Source: an uncultured Pelagibacteraceae bacterium (GTDB lineage Bacteria > Pseudomonadota > Alphaproteobacteria > Pelagibacterales > Pelagibacteraceae). From it: a stretch of DNA of 42,039 bases. The notes beneath the pieces were generated by a model, which saw nothing but the letters and a program-made list of their open reading frames with translations, searched no databases and had not been told where the DNA came from. Where the stretch lies: NCBI GenBank assembly GCA_902608975.1, contig CACLQI010000008.1, positions 1 through 42,039 on the forward strand, read 5' to 3'. The position numbers and the translations under genes were made by a program. Positions 26,286 to 36,300 of the stretch are shown piece by piece. Within the stretch, counting starts at the first letter, position 1. Every line of letters starts with the position of its first letter.

Positions 26286-28528
26286 TAGAATGTTGTTCCA
26301 ATTTGAAACCTAAAAGTTTCAGTTTTGTCAGTACTAGCTTTTGAAATAGGTTGTGCAAGTGAAAAATTAACCGGTCCTATTATAGTAAACCAATCGATAG
26401 CAACACCAACTGAAGATCGTATTTTGTTTGAGTCGTCAATTGTATCAGAATAATCAACACCCCAAACATTTGCAGCATCTAAAAACACAACCATATCTAT
26501 AGTTTCAAGTGTTTCAAATACGTAAGGAACTGTGCTTGCAGCATTTACAGCTGAGGTATAATTACCACCGACATAATCACCTGAGTCTTTTGGTCCAATT
26601 TTTCCTTTTTCAAATCCACGTATTTTACTACTTGGTAAATAAAGTCTTTTAGAAACCCTAACATCCTCATCTTCTAATGAATTAATTGCTCTTCCGTAAT
26701 ACGACAGAGTTACTATCATATTGTCAGCAATTTCTTTATATGTATTAATTTCATATCCGTTTAATATAGGTGAGCCATCTGAAACGATAGGTAGTCTCTG
26801 AATAAATCTACTTAAATAACCACTAGTAGGCTTGTAAGGTTGATTTCTTTTGTCATAAGAAAATGAATAAAACAATGATGAGTCGAAATAACTTCCTTCT
26901 TGATTTTTTAATGTATCAGAAGCATTGTTGTCCGTTTCTAAGCTTTCATTACCAATACTTAACAATGGACTAAAAAATAAATCTTCATATTGTTCATATC
27001 TTGTACCGAGACTTACAGAGTTAATAGAACTTTTATATCCATATTCCTCTAACTTATCTGTTGTTGTACTTTCAATTGACGTTGTTAAATCTCGATCTGA
27101 GTAATTAAAATTTGGATAAGTATACGCAAAAGAACCTTTTAGTTTTTCCTCACTAAGTTCTAAACTTGCATTTAAGTTTATTCCTTTACCTCTAAAATTA
27201 TTTTCGGAAACAGCAAAACCAAAAGTAGTTCCATCGGTACCATAACCAGCGCCTGCTGATATTTCACCAGTTGGTTTTTCAGAAACAGTGATATTAATAA
27301 CTTTTTGATTATCACTTTTTTCTCCATCTTCGATATCATACTCAACATCAGAAAAAATACCCTTACTTTTTAGGGCACTAATTGATTTGTTATGTAAAAT
27401 TTTATTGAATGGATCGCCTTCATCAACTACAAGCTGATTTCTAATGAAATTTTCCTGAGTGATATGATTACCCAAAATATTTATTCTTTCTACGTAAAAT
27501 TTCTTAGACTCGTTTATTGTAAAAGTTAAATTTAATTTATTATCGTCAATAATTTCTTCTTTAACAGTTGCATCTATAAATTCATAATTTTCAAGTAGTG
27601 CAATCTCATCAATAGTATCGAGTAACTTTTCTATTTTTCTTAAAGAGTAATTTTTATTTTTTAACTTTTTAAAAGTTTTTAATATTTTAGAAAATTTTTT
27701 ATTCTCGAAATCTTCAGCGACAACTAAATTAAACTCATTAAACTTAAATTTTTTACCTGCATTTATATTATATGTTAGAGAAAAATATTTTTCATCTATA
27801 AGTTGTGAAAAAGCATTTTCAATAGTTACTTGATAAAAACCTTTGTTTAAATAAAAGTTTTTTAATAATCTCTTATCTAAGTTAATTCTTTGCTCATCTA
27901 AATATTTACCTTTAGAAATAAATTTCCAGAATCTAGCTTCTTCTGATGTAATAACGCTATGCAATTTTCTATCCTTATATTTTTTATCTCCAATAAAATT
28001 AATTTTTTTAATTAAAGCCTTTTCTCCCATATCGATATTATAAATTAGGTCAATCGTATTATTATCGTTAGACTTTTCTTGTAAATTTACTTCAACAAAA
28101 TAATAACCTGATCTCTTAAAAGTATCTTTAATATTATTTAAATCAGTTTCTAGCATTGTTTTGTTATAAGGATTTTTTTCTTTTAAAATTATATTTTCAT
28201 AAAGTTGTTTTTTAAATTTTTTTGCTTTTATTCCATCAAATGTTATGGATTGAATTATGGGGTGCTCTTTAACTTTTATTGTAAGAACACCATTATCTAA
28301 ACTTAATGAAACATCTTCAAAAAAATTTGTTTCATATATATTTTTTAAAATTTTATTAAAATTATTTAATTCAATATTAGTATTTTTTTTAACATCACTA
28401 AAACTAATAATAGTTGATTTTGAAACACGTATATTGCCTTCGACATTGATTTTTTTAACAACATCAGAAAATGCGCTACTAAAGAATAGCGCAATTAAAG
28501 CTGTGACAAATAATGTTAATCTAGTCAT
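26285..28528 (-). CDS. bamA: Outer membrane protein assembly factor BamA
   Basis: 747-residue Omp85 protein. A signal peptide ends near SSAFS (about residue 21). Five POTRA repeats (about 22-410) include VVKKINVEGNIRVSKSTI and VERINILGNHITQENF. The C-terminal 16-strand barrel begins near EISAGAGYGTDGTTFG and contains the lid-lock type SKRLYLPSSKIRGFEKGKIG (VRGF/Y motif as IRGF). The final residue is Phe in FRFQIGTTF, the usual outer membrane signal. It is the core of the BAM complex. The start overlaps the dxr stop by 4 bases; the rseP gene often found here is absent. Confidence 0.97.
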   Translation of the reverse strand: MTRLTLFVTALIALFFSSAFSDVVKKINVEGNIRVSKSTIISFSDVKKNTNIELNNFNKILKNIYETNFFEDVSLSLDNGVLTIKVKEHPIIQSITFDGIKAKKFKKQLYENIILKEKNPYNKTMLETDLNNIKDTFKRSGYYFVEVNLQEKSNDNNTIDLIYNIDMGEKALIKKINFIGDKKYKDRKLHSVITSEEARFWKFISKGKYLDEQRINLDKRLLKNFYLNKGFYQVTIENAFSQLIDEKYFSLTYNINAGKKFKFNEFNLVVAEDFENKKFSKILKTFKKLKNKNYSLRKIEKLLDTIDEIALLENYEFIDATVKEEIIDDNKLNLTFTINESKKFYVERINILGNHITQENFIRNQLVVDEGDPFNKILHNKSISALKSKGIFSDVEYDIEDGEKSDNQKVINITVSEKPTGEISAGAGYGTDGTTFGFAVSENNFRGKGINLNASLELSEEKLKGSFAYTYPNFNYSDRDLTTSIESTTTDKLEEYGYKSSINSVSLGTRYEQYEDLFFSPLLSIGNESLETDNNASDTLKNQEGSYFDSSLFYSFSYDKRNQPYKPTSGYLSRFIQRLPIVSDGSPILNGYEINTYKEIADNMIVTLSYYGRAINSLEDEDVRVSKRLYLPSSKIRGFEKGKIGPKDSGDYVGGNYTSAVNAASTVPYVFETLETIDMVVFLDAANVWGVDYSDTIDDSNKIRSSVGVAIDWFTIIGPVNFSLAQPISKASTDKTETFRFQIGTTF

Positions 28529-29694
28529 GTTGCGGATCTTATACTTAAAGTTTTAGTTTTCAATCTAACATATTCACTTAATTTGTAAATTTGTCTTATA
28601 TTATTTGGTGTTATTTGTTTGTACTTAGAAAATTCCTTCAAATTTAATATTTTTTTTAAAATTACATTAATGGACCAAAAAGTAATTTTTTTTTTAAGAA
28701 AGAGGTCAACAAGTTCATCATTGCAGCTCACTATAACTGTTTCGAATAGAGATATATTTCTTGGTAAATATTTTAAAATATTGGTTGCTGGAAATTTATT
28801 TAAATCAATTTTTTTAAAGATTAAATTATTAAGTTCCTTAGTTCCTATTTTTTTACTAGCTATTTTTTTAAGTGAATTATCATAAATTGAATTAAATATT
28901 GGTATTTTCATATTTGTATCGTGAATTAAAAGTTTGGTTAAACCATTATCAAACTTGATTATAGCATGAACTAAAGATTGTGGATGTATCAGAATTTTGA
29001 ATTTCGATCTATCGAGATTAAAAATTCTTTGAGCTTCTATAAGCTCAAAAACTTTATTCATCATAGTTGCTGAATCTACAGATATTTTTTTTCCCATTGA
29101 CCAATTTGGATGTTTGATTGCGAATTTAGGTGTAGCTTTTTTAATATTATTTATTTTCCAATTTAAAAAGGGTCCGCCTGATGCCGTTATAACTATCTCT
29201 TCAACAGTTTGAATTTTTTTATTTTTTAATAAATACCATATAGAGAAATGCTCAGAATCTACTGGGATAAATTTTGTCTTATTTTTTTTTAACTCTTTTT
29301 GAATTAAATTCCATGCACATATAATTGATTCCTTATTAGCTATAGCAATATTTTTTGTATGTTTAATTATATCTAGAGTAGGTTGTAGTCCGGACAAACC
29401 TGATATAGCAGAAATCGTATAGTCAATTTTTTTTTTAAATTTTTTAAAAAAAGAATCAAAATTATTAAATATATTTATTTTTTTATACTTTTTTTTTAAT
29501 TCTAAATAAATTTTTTTATTATTTATTACTAAATTTTTAGGTTTTAAATAATTAATTTGTTTGTTTATTTCTCTAAAATTATTATTTGCTGTTAATAAAA
29601 TTACATCAAAACTTTTTTTATCTTTTTTTATTATTTCAACTGTAGTTTTTCCTATTGAGCCTGTTGATCCAATAATTGCAATTTTTTTTTTCAT
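28525..29694 (-). CDS. dxr: 1-deoxy-D-xylulose 5-phosphate reductoisomerase
   Basis: 389-residue NADPH enzyme giving MEP, the substrate of the IspD half of ispDF at 5593-6708. It has the Rossmann IGSTGSIGKTT, IANKESIICAW, the metal site PVDSEHFSIW, TASGGPFLNW, HPNWSMGKKISVDSATMMNK and FELIEAQRIFNL. All catalytic motifs appear intact. It lies 4 bases after cdsA and overlaps bamA by 4 bases. Confidence 0.97.
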   Translation of the reverse strand: MKKKIAIIGSTGSIGKTTVEIIKKDKKSFDVILLTANNNFREINKQINYLKPKNLVINNKKIYLELKKKYKKINIFNNFDSFFKKFKKKIDYTISAISGLSGLQPTLDIIKHTKNIAIANKESIICAWNLIQKELKKNKTKFIPVDSEHFSIWYLLKNKKIQTVEEIVITASGGPFLNWKINNIKKATPKFAIKHPNWSMGKKISVDSATMMNKVFELIEAQRIFNLDRSKFKILIHPQSLVHAIIKFDNGLTKLLIHDTNMKIPIFNSIYDNSLKKIASKKIGTKELNNLIFKKIDLNKFPATNILKYLPRNISLFETVIVSCNDELVDLFLKKKITFWSINVILKKILNLKEFSKYKQITPNNIRQIYKLSEYVRLKTKTLSIRSAT

Positions 29695-29698
29695 TTAT

Positions 29699-30319
29699 TC
29701 AAAAACCCATTAATTCAACTAAGTAAAAAATTGGAAATGCAAAAATCATTCCATCAATACGATCAAGTAAACCTCCGTGTCCAGGAATAATTTTGCCCGT
29801 GTTTTTAACTTTTGATAATCTTTTAAAATAAGAAATAATTATATCACCAATCTGGCTAACAGTTGAAAGTATAAGAACTATTACAAAGTATCTAGTTGGC
29901 GTAGTTGGATAATTTATCAAATTGGTAAGCATTGTTAAGAATATCAATGATAGAAAGTACCCTCCAATCATTCCTGCGTAAGTTTTATTAGGACTTATTT
30001 TTGTTAATTTTGGACCTTTAAAGATTTTACCAAAAATATATCCACCTATATCGGTAGATACACATACAGAAATTACAAAAAATACTCCAAAAAAATTGAT
30101 TGAAGCGTAGTAAAATGTATAAAAAGATAAAGCTAAAAAAATGAATCCATAAAAATAATAAGGCTTTTTTTTCGTCATCACATGCCACTCGTAACTAGCA
30201 ACGAAAAAACAAACAGCTGTGAAAAATAACAACATAAAAGATCCATGAAGAATAAAATAAAGCGCTAGTGGTATGAGTATTATCGAACTCAATATTCTTT
30301 TAATTAACTCATTGTTCAT
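29699..30319 (-). CDS. cdsA: Phosphatidate cytidylyltransferase CdsA (signature Asp replaced by Asn)
   Basis: 206-residue polytopic membrane enzyme making CDP-diacylglycerol from phosphatidate and CTP. Conserved parts are STDIGGYIFGK, ISPNKTYAGMIGG and the family signature SYFKRLSKVKNTGKIIPGHG followed by GLLDRIDG. In the signature the residue after KR-x4-K is normally Asp (KD); here it is N173, codon AAC at 29803-29801. The other polar residues are kept. At 206 residues it is shorter than E. coli CdsA (about 285), having fewer N-terminal helices, although short forms are known. It shares one base with uppS. Confidence 0.9.
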   Translation of the reverse strand: MNNELIKRILSSIILIPLALYFILHGSFMLLFFTAVCFFVASYEWHVMTKKKPYYFYGFIFLALSFYTFYYASINFFGVFFVISVCVSTDIGGYIFGKIFKGPKLTKISPNKTYAGMIGGYFLSLIFLTMLTNLINYPTTPTRYFVIVLILSTVSQIGDIIISYFKRLSKVKNTGKIIPGHGGLLDRIDGMIFAFPIFYLVELMGF

Positions 30320-30996
30320 TAAATATTACCGTAATTTCTTTTTATTTTTTTAAATTTTTTTATTATTTTATTGTAATCATTTTCCTTGAAATCGGGCCAT
30401 AATTTCTTTTCAAAGAATATTTCAGAATACGCCATTTGCCATAATAAAAAATTACTTAATCTATTGGTATTTCCAGTCCTTATCAAAATATCAGGATCTG
30501 GAATATTTGATGTATACAAATTTTTTTCAATATTTTTAGCGTTTATATTTTGTTTATTTTTATTTATTTTTTTGAAAGCATTAATTAATTCAGACTTTGA
30601 ACCATAGTTGAGTGCTAAGTTAATTTGAAGTCTATTATTTTTTTTTGTTATATCTTCTGTTCGTTTGAGTTTTTTTTTTAATTTATTGTTTAAAACACTG
30701 ATATTTCCAATAATTTTTAATTTTATATTTTGTTTAATAAATTCACCAATTTTTTGATCTATAAATGTATCTAATAAAGTAAATAAAAAATTAATTTCAC
30801 TCTTAGGTCTTTTCCAGTTTTCTGTTGAAAAAGCATAAAGCGTTAAAAACTTAATTTTATTTTTTACTGTAGATTTAATTATTCTTTCGACTGTTCTTAA
30901 ACCTGCTCTGTGACCTGAGTTTCTAGATTTTTTATGTTTTATTCCCCATCGACCATTTCCATCCATTATTATGGCCACATGTTTTAAAGGGTTCAT
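30319..30996 (-). CDS. uppS: Undecaprenyl diphosphate synthase (cis-prenyltransferase)
   Basis: 225-residue enzyme extending farnesyl diphosphate with isopentenyl units to the C55 carrier for peptidoglycan and LPS. Motifs are HVAIIMDGNGRWG with the catalytic Asp, GHRAGLRTVERI, LTLYAFSTENWKRP, and PDILIRTGNTNRLSNFLLWQ followed by AYSEIFF with the Mg-binding Glu. The loop usually written RTGGExR reads RTGNTNR here. It is somewhat shorter than E. coli UppS (253). It overlaps frr by 4 bases. Confidence 0.95.
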   Translation of the reverse strand: MNPLKHVAIIMDGNGRWGIKHKKSRNSGHRAGLRTVERIIKSTVKNKIKFLTLYAFSTENWKRPKSEINFLFTLLDTFIDQKIGEFIKQNIKLKIIGNISVLNNKLKKKLKRTEDITKKNNRLQINLALNYGSKSELINAFKKINKNKQNINAKNIEKNLYTSNIPDPDILIRTGNTNRLSNFLLWQMAYSEIFFEKKLWPDFKENDYNKIIKKFKKIKRNYGNI

Positions 30997-31544
30997 ATAG
31001 TCATGATTTCTTTTTCTTTTGCACTTACTTTGTCATCAATTTGCTTTATATGATTGTCTGTAAAGTTTTGTACTAATTTTTGGAATTTTTTTTCATCATC
31101 TTCACTAATATCTTTATTTTTTAATAAATTTTTTAGATTATCATTAGCTTCTCTTCTTATGTTTCTCACAGAAACTTTACATTTTTCACCGATTGTTTTA
31201 ATCATTTTTTTCATTTCACTTCTTCTTTCTTCGCTTAAATCAGGAATTGGCAATCTAATTAATTGCCCATCAATTTGAGGGTTTAAACCTAAATCTGATT
31301 TTCTAATTGCTGAGTCGATTAATTGAACATTGTTTTGATCCCATACCTGAATATTAATCATTCTTGCTTCTGGTGTGGTTATGCTTCCTATTTGGTTTAT
31401 TGGCATTTTTTGTCCATAAACATCTACTTTAATAAGATCAAGCATATTTGAATTAGCTCTACCTGTTCTTAATGAACTTAGTTCCTTCGTGAAAACTTCA
31501 AAAGTTTTATCCATCTTTTGATTATAAGTTTTTTCATCAAACAT
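30993..31544 (-). CDS. frr: Ribosome recycling factor
   Basis: 183-residue tRNA-shaped factor that splits post-termination ribosomes with EF-G. Conserved parts are LRTGRANSNMLDLIKVDVYG, ITTPEARMINIQVWD, and the C-terminal helix EERRSEMKKMIKTIGEKCKV and VRNIRREANDNLK. It abuts tsf with no gap (ATG at 31544 right after the tsf stop at 31545). pyrH, normally between tsf and frr, is not present. Confidence 0.97.
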   Translation of the reverse strand: MFDEKTYNQKMDKTFEVFTKELSSLRTGRANSNMLDLIKVDVYGQKMPINQIGSITTPEARMINIQVWDQNNVQLIDSAIRKSDLGLNPQIDGQLIRLPIPDLSEERRSEMKKMIKTIGEKCKVSVRNIRREANDNLKNLLKNKDISEDDEKKFQKLVQNFTDNHIKQIDDKVSAKEKEIMTI

Positions 31545-32396
31545 TTAGTCACCAATCTTTAATCTGTAAAAATCTTTTATTTTTAAATCGTTAATACTAA
31601 GTTCCTTTAAAATATCTTGAACTTTTTTCTTTGGTTCCATAACCCATTGCTGAGTTAGTAGAGAATTTTCTTCTTTAAATTTATTAATTTTTCCTAAACT
31701 TATTTTTTTAATAATATCATCAGATTTTCCTGTATTTTTTAACTCTTCACTTATTAATGAAATTTCCTTTTCTAAAATATTATTATCTATACTGTTTGTA
31801 TCAAGTGCTAGAGGGTTCGATGCAGCAATATGCATAGACAGTTGTTTACCAAAACTTTTTAAGTTATCTGACATATCTTTAGTTTCCAATGATACCACAA
31901 CAGCTAATTTTGATAAATTGTCTTTTACTACTGTGTGTAAATAATTAAAGTTTTTTGAACCATTATGATTGAATGTTTTTGCTCTACCAATAGTAATTTT
32001 TTCACCAATTTTAGAAATTAAAGCAATTAAATTTTCATCTGCTGTTTTGTTATTTTTCATTTTGGATTTTTTTAGTTTCTCTATGTCAGAGTTATTTGAA
32101 TTATTTAACTCACTTAATTCTTTTACAAAGTTAATGAAATCTTCATTTTTAGCAACAAAATCAGTTTCGCAATTAACTTCTATTAATGACAATTTGTTTT
32201 CGTCACCACTCAAAGCAACAACGCCTTCATTTGCTACTCTTGACATTTTTTTTGAAGCTTTAGATATACCTTTGACACGTAGTATTTCTACTGCTTTATC
32301 TAAATCACCTTTTGACTCTTCTAAGGCTGCATTACAGTCTTTAAAACCCGCACCTGTAGACTTACGTAATTGCTTTACTTTTTCTATGTCGCTCAT
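31545..32396 (-). CDS. tsf: Elongation factor Ts
   Basis: 283-residue guanine-nucleotide exchange factor for EF-Tu. The N-terminal UBA-like domain has [20 protein letters not shown], and the core has the EF-Tu contacting [18 protein letters not shown]. Two core subdomains follow, with [10 protein letters not shown] and a C-terminal [20 protein letters not shown]. It follows rpsB by 7 bases in the usual rpsB-tsf order, so it will share any control exerted by the rpsB leader. Confidence 0.97.
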   Translation of the reverse strand: MSDIEKVKQLRKSTGAGFKDCNAALEESKGDLDKAVEILRVKGISKASKKMSRVANEGVVALSGDENKLSLIEVNCETDFVAKNEDFINFVKELSELNNSNNSDIEKLKKSKMKNNKTADENLIALISKIGEKITIGRAKTFNHNGSKNFNYLHTVVKDNLSKLAVVVSLETKDMSDNLKSFGKQLSMHIAASNPLALDTNSIDNNILEKEISLISEELKNTGKSDDIIKKISLGKINKFKEENSLLTQQWVMEPKKKVQDILKELSINDLKIKDFYRLKIGD

Positions 32397-32403
32397 ACTT
32401 ATT

Positions 32404-33180
32404 TTAATTCAGACTTTTCTTGGGTGATTTTTTTTCTTCTTTTGAATCATTGCTTATTGTAATTTTATCAAGATTTTTTTCATTTTTTTCTGGTGAAGCT
32501 TTTTTTGCATTTTCAATTGTTTCTCTCAATAACGAACAGTATAAATCAATTGATCTTCTTGCGTCATCATTGCCTGGTATAGGAAAGTCTATTCCTTTTG
32601 GATCAGAATTCGTATCTAATATAGCAATTATAGGGATACCTAATTTAATTGATTCTTTTATTGCAAGAGATTCGTAATTGGTGTCTATTACAAAAACTAG
32701 ATCAGGAATTTTTTTCATTTCAGAAATGCCGCCTAAAGATCTTTGAAGTTTATCTCTTAACATGCTCATTTTTAATAATTCTTTTTTTGTAAAACCACGA
32801 TTTTCAGAGCTTAGATCTAAGTTTATTTTTTCAAGTTTTTTTATTGAATTTGATATTGTTCCCCAGTTAGTTAGCATTCCCCCTAACCATCTATAATTAA
32901 CAAAATATTGATCAGTACTTTTTGCAAGCTCAGCGATTGCCTCTGATGCCTGTTTTTTAGTTGAGATAAATAAAATTTTCCCGTTATTTGCCACTGTTTC
33001 ATAAACTTTTTCTAAAGCAACATTTGCCAATTCAAGTGTTTGAGTTAAATCTATTATATGAATTGAATCTCTTTTTCCAAAAATGTATTTCTTCATTTTT
33101 GGATTCCATCTAAGAGTTTTATGACCTAAATGCACTCCTGCTTCTAATAACTGTTGTATTGTTAAATTTGGTATTTTCAT
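32404..33180 (-). CDS. rpsB: 30S ribosomal protein S2
   Basis: 258 residues with the S2 signatures [20 protein letters not shown] and [17 protein letters not shown], and [13 protein letters not shown] in the middle. [18 protein letters not shown] and [14 protein letters not shown] are conserved later. A Lys/Glu/Ser-rich tail (about 225-258) extends past the core. It is preceded by a 125-base non-coding region containing an apparent structured leader at 33181-33260, which probably controls the rpsB-tsf mRNA. Confidence 0.97.
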   Translation of the reverse strand: MKIPNLTIQQLLEAGVHLGHKTLRWNPKMKKYIFGKRDSIHIIDLTQTLELANVALEKVYETVANNGKILFISTKKQASEAIAELAKSTDQYFVNYRWLGGMLTNWGTISNSIKKLEKINLDLSSENRGFTKKELLKMSMLRDKLQRSLGGISEMKKIPDLVFVIDTNYESLAIKESIKLGIPIIAILDTNSDPKGIDFPIPGNDDARRSIDLYCSLLRETIENAKKASPEKNEKNLDKITISNDSKEEKKSPKKSLN

Positions 33181-33260
33181 ATTTATTCCCGGTTATGCCA
33201 CCACAGCTATTTCCACTAAAGGACCGGAGGTATAAAACCACAAGCTGTGTGCGTGTTAAT
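33181..33260 (-). promoter_or_regulatory. Structured 5' leader of rpsB, pseudoknot-like, covering the ribosome binding site
   Basis: On the minus strand two perfect inverted repeats interleave. CACAGCT (complement of 33243-33249) pairs with AGCTGTG (complement of 33202-33208). CCGGT (complement of 33223-33227) pairs with ACCGG (complement of 33189-33193). Interleaved stems form an H-type pseudoknot. The last strand, ACCGGG, ends 8 bases before the ATG and includes the only purine-rich Shine-Dalgarno-like bases, so pairing would hide the start site. The segment is visibly richer in G and C than its surroundings. S2 is known to repress its own operon in E. coli. To my recollection a candidate structured RNA before the S2 gene has been reported in 'Candidatus Pelagibacter'. 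Confidence 0.72.
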
Positions 33261-33269
33261 TTAGATGGT

Positions 33270-33298
33270 TATTTACAAATTATTTTGCAAATAAACAA
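33270..33298 (-). promoter_or_regulatory. Candidate promoter for rpsB-tsf
   Basis: On the minus strand TTGTTT (complement of 33293-33298), a 17-base spacer and TAAATA (complement of 33270-33275) are placed so that transcription would start just before the leader's first stem. The -10 is a poor match and the region is A+T-rich, so this is a positional suggestion. Read-through from dnaE, whose stop is at 33306, is the alternative. Confidence 0.3.
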
Positions 33299-33305
33299 GT
33301 AGTTT

Positions 33306-36300
33306 TTAATAAATTGTTGTTAAAATATCTTGATTTTTGATGATATTTATCAATTTTCTATCAACAAATCTTTTGTTTTTTAACTTTAATGTGAATTCTT
33401 CTTTACCATTGTTAAACTTAATTTTTACATCAGTCTTTCCAGTATTTTTTATTAATTTTGAAATTTCCTTTATTTGATCATGTTTTTTAATTTCAAATTC
33501 AATTTCAGATATAGGCTTATTATATAAATCTTTTAATGATAAAATTTTTTTAACGTTTATTCTTTTAAATCTATTCTCATCATCAATATGATTTTTACTT
33601 AAAGTCATTATTAATGAATTGCCTTCAACTAATATATTTCTATTTAATTCTAAAATATCCGAAAAAATAAACAATTCAAATACGCTGGTTAAATCTGTAA
33701 GTTTAATAACAGCATATGAGTTACCTTTACTGGTTTTTTTTTCTTGTACTTTTAAAAGTGTTGCCGCAACAATACTTTCTTTAATTTCGTTTTTAAACTT
33801 AAAAGTATTAAAATCAATAATTTTATAATCAGCAAAAATATCTTTGAATTGGTTCAAAGGATGATTTGAAATATAAAAACCTACAGCTTCAAATTCTTTT
33901 GTTAATCTTTCTTCAAATTTCCAATCTTGCTTTGTTATAAGTAAATTTTCTTGACTTGATTCATCTGTCTTAAAAAGATCAATTTGATTGGCAATTTTGT
34001 TATCATAGATATTTTTTGATTTTTGAATTAATTTAGGAATTGAATCAAAAAGGGATTGCCTATTGTTATTTATTGAATCAAAACTTCCAGCTTTAACCAA
34101 ACCTTCTAATTGCAATTTATTTAAATCCTTGGGTCTAACTCTGTTGATAAAATCATTAATCGATAAAAACTCTCCATTTTTCTCTCTTTCTCTGACTATG
34201 TTTGAAACTGCCTCAAACCCGACATTTTTAATTCCTCCTAATGCATAATAAAAACATTGATTTGTAGATCTAAAATCGGCAAAACACTTGTTTATATCGG
34301 GTCTTATAATTTTTATATTTAATCTTTTTAGCTCCTCATAAAATTCACTTAATTTATTTTGATTTGATATATCCATGGTCATTGAAGCAGAGAAAAACTC
34401 ATTTGGGTAATGAGTTTTTAAATATGCTGTTTGATATGAAATAATTCCGTATGCAGCAGCATGACTTTTATTAAAACCATATTCAGCAAATGGTTCAATT
34501 TTTAAAAATATACCAGCAGCTACATCTTTTTTAATTCCATTTTTTACTGCTCCTTCAATAAATTTTTCTTTTTGTTTTTCTAATTCAGCTCTTTTCTTTT
34601 TTCCCATTGCTTTTCTTAAAATATCAGCTTGCCCAGCTGTAAAACCCGAAAGTTTTTGTGCTATTTGCATTACTTGCTCTTGATAGATAATTACACCGTA
34701 GGTTGGTTTTAATATTTCCTCTAAATATGGATGCAAATAATCAGGTTTTTGAATTCCGTGTTTGCAGTCATTGTATATCGGGATGTTACTCATAGGCCCA
34801 GGTCTATATAGAGCTACAAGAGCAATAATGTCTTCCAAATGATTAGGCTTCATTTTAATCAAAGCTTCTCTCATGCCTGCACTTTCAAGTTGGAATATTC
34901 CTACAGTATTTCCTTTTGATAATAATTCGAAAACATTTTGATCATTAAATTCAATGTTTTCTATTTTAAAATTTTTATTTTTTTTATTAATTAGTTTTTG
35001 TGTTTTGTTTATAACTGTTAATGTTTTTAAGCCTAAAAAATCGAATTTTATCAATCCTGCTTTTTCTGCTGAGTACATATCAAATTGAGTGGATGGTAAT
35101 AATAAATTAGCTGAAGAGTCTTTATACAAGGGGACCTCTTCGGTTAGATTTTTATCAGCTATAACTACTCCTGCTGCATGAGTGGCTACATTTCTATTTA
35201 AACCTTCTAATTTAAGTGAAAGATCGGTCAATTTTTTTACTCTAGGGTCTTCTTTAATTAATTTTTGTAATCTCGGTTCGTTGCTAATACACTGTGATAA
35301 ATTTTGGGGCCTTGAAGGGTCAAAAGGTATCATTTTAGAAATACTATCAACAAAACCATAAGGCAAACCTATAACTCTACCGACATCTCTTATAACCATA
35401 CGAGCCTTTAATTTTCCAAAAGTAATTATATGAGCTACTCCATTTTTATATTTTGATGTTAAATACTTAAAAACTAAATCTCTTTTTTCTTCGCAAAAAT
35501 CTATATCAAAATCTGGCATCGATATACGATCTGGATTCAAAAATCTCTCAAAAATTAAATTGAATTTTATTGGGTCTACATCCGTAATAGACAAACACCA
35601 AGCTACTAATGATCCAGCACCAGATCCTCTTCCTGGTCCAACAGGTATATCGTTATTCTTAGCCCATTTTATATAATCTGCTACGATTAAAAAATAACTA
35701 GCATATTTCATTTCAATTATAATTTTTAATTCATGCTGTAATCTTTTTTTATATATTAAAAAATTTTGATCATTATTTAAATTAACCTCGTCTATATTAA
35801 ATACTTTTAAAAATTTTTCTTTTAACCCTTCCTCTGAATCTTTTAATAAAATTTCATCAGCCTCACCTCCTTTTTCTGAACTTATGTTAGGTAAAATTGG
35901 TTCAGAAATTTGAGGTCTAAAACTGCATCGGAAAGGTAAATTATAATTATTTTGTAAAGCTTCTGGTATATCAAAAAACAATTTTGACATTTCTTCAGTA
36001 GATTTAAAATAATGTTGATCAGTATATTTGAAACGATTTTTATCGTTAATGTAAGACTTGTTACCTATGCACATCAAAGCGTCATGAGCATCATGCATAT
36101 CTTTATGAATATAAAATACTTCATTAGTTGCTATTATTGGAATTTTTAAATCATTAGACTGTTTGAGGTTGTATTTTTCAAAACTAAGCTCATTATTGTC
36201 ACCATGTCTTTGTATTTCTAGATAAAATCTATTACCCATTATGGAAGATAACTTTTTGTACAATTTTCTAATATCTTCAAATTTTCCTTTATGAAACAAT

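Noticed and set aside
31969-32427. 152-codon open frame on the plus strand opposite tsf and the end of rpsB
   Set aside because: It is antisense to unmistakable tsf/rpsB, has no recognisable domain, and its Phe/Ser/Leu-rich composition is what the complement of Lys/Asn-rich genes gives.
33202-33249. Rho-independent terminator for dnaE formed by the CACAGCT/AGCTGTG repeat
   Set aside because: The arms are 34 bases apart and no T-run follows on the minus strand. The position just before rpsB and the interleaved second stem fit a leader structure better.
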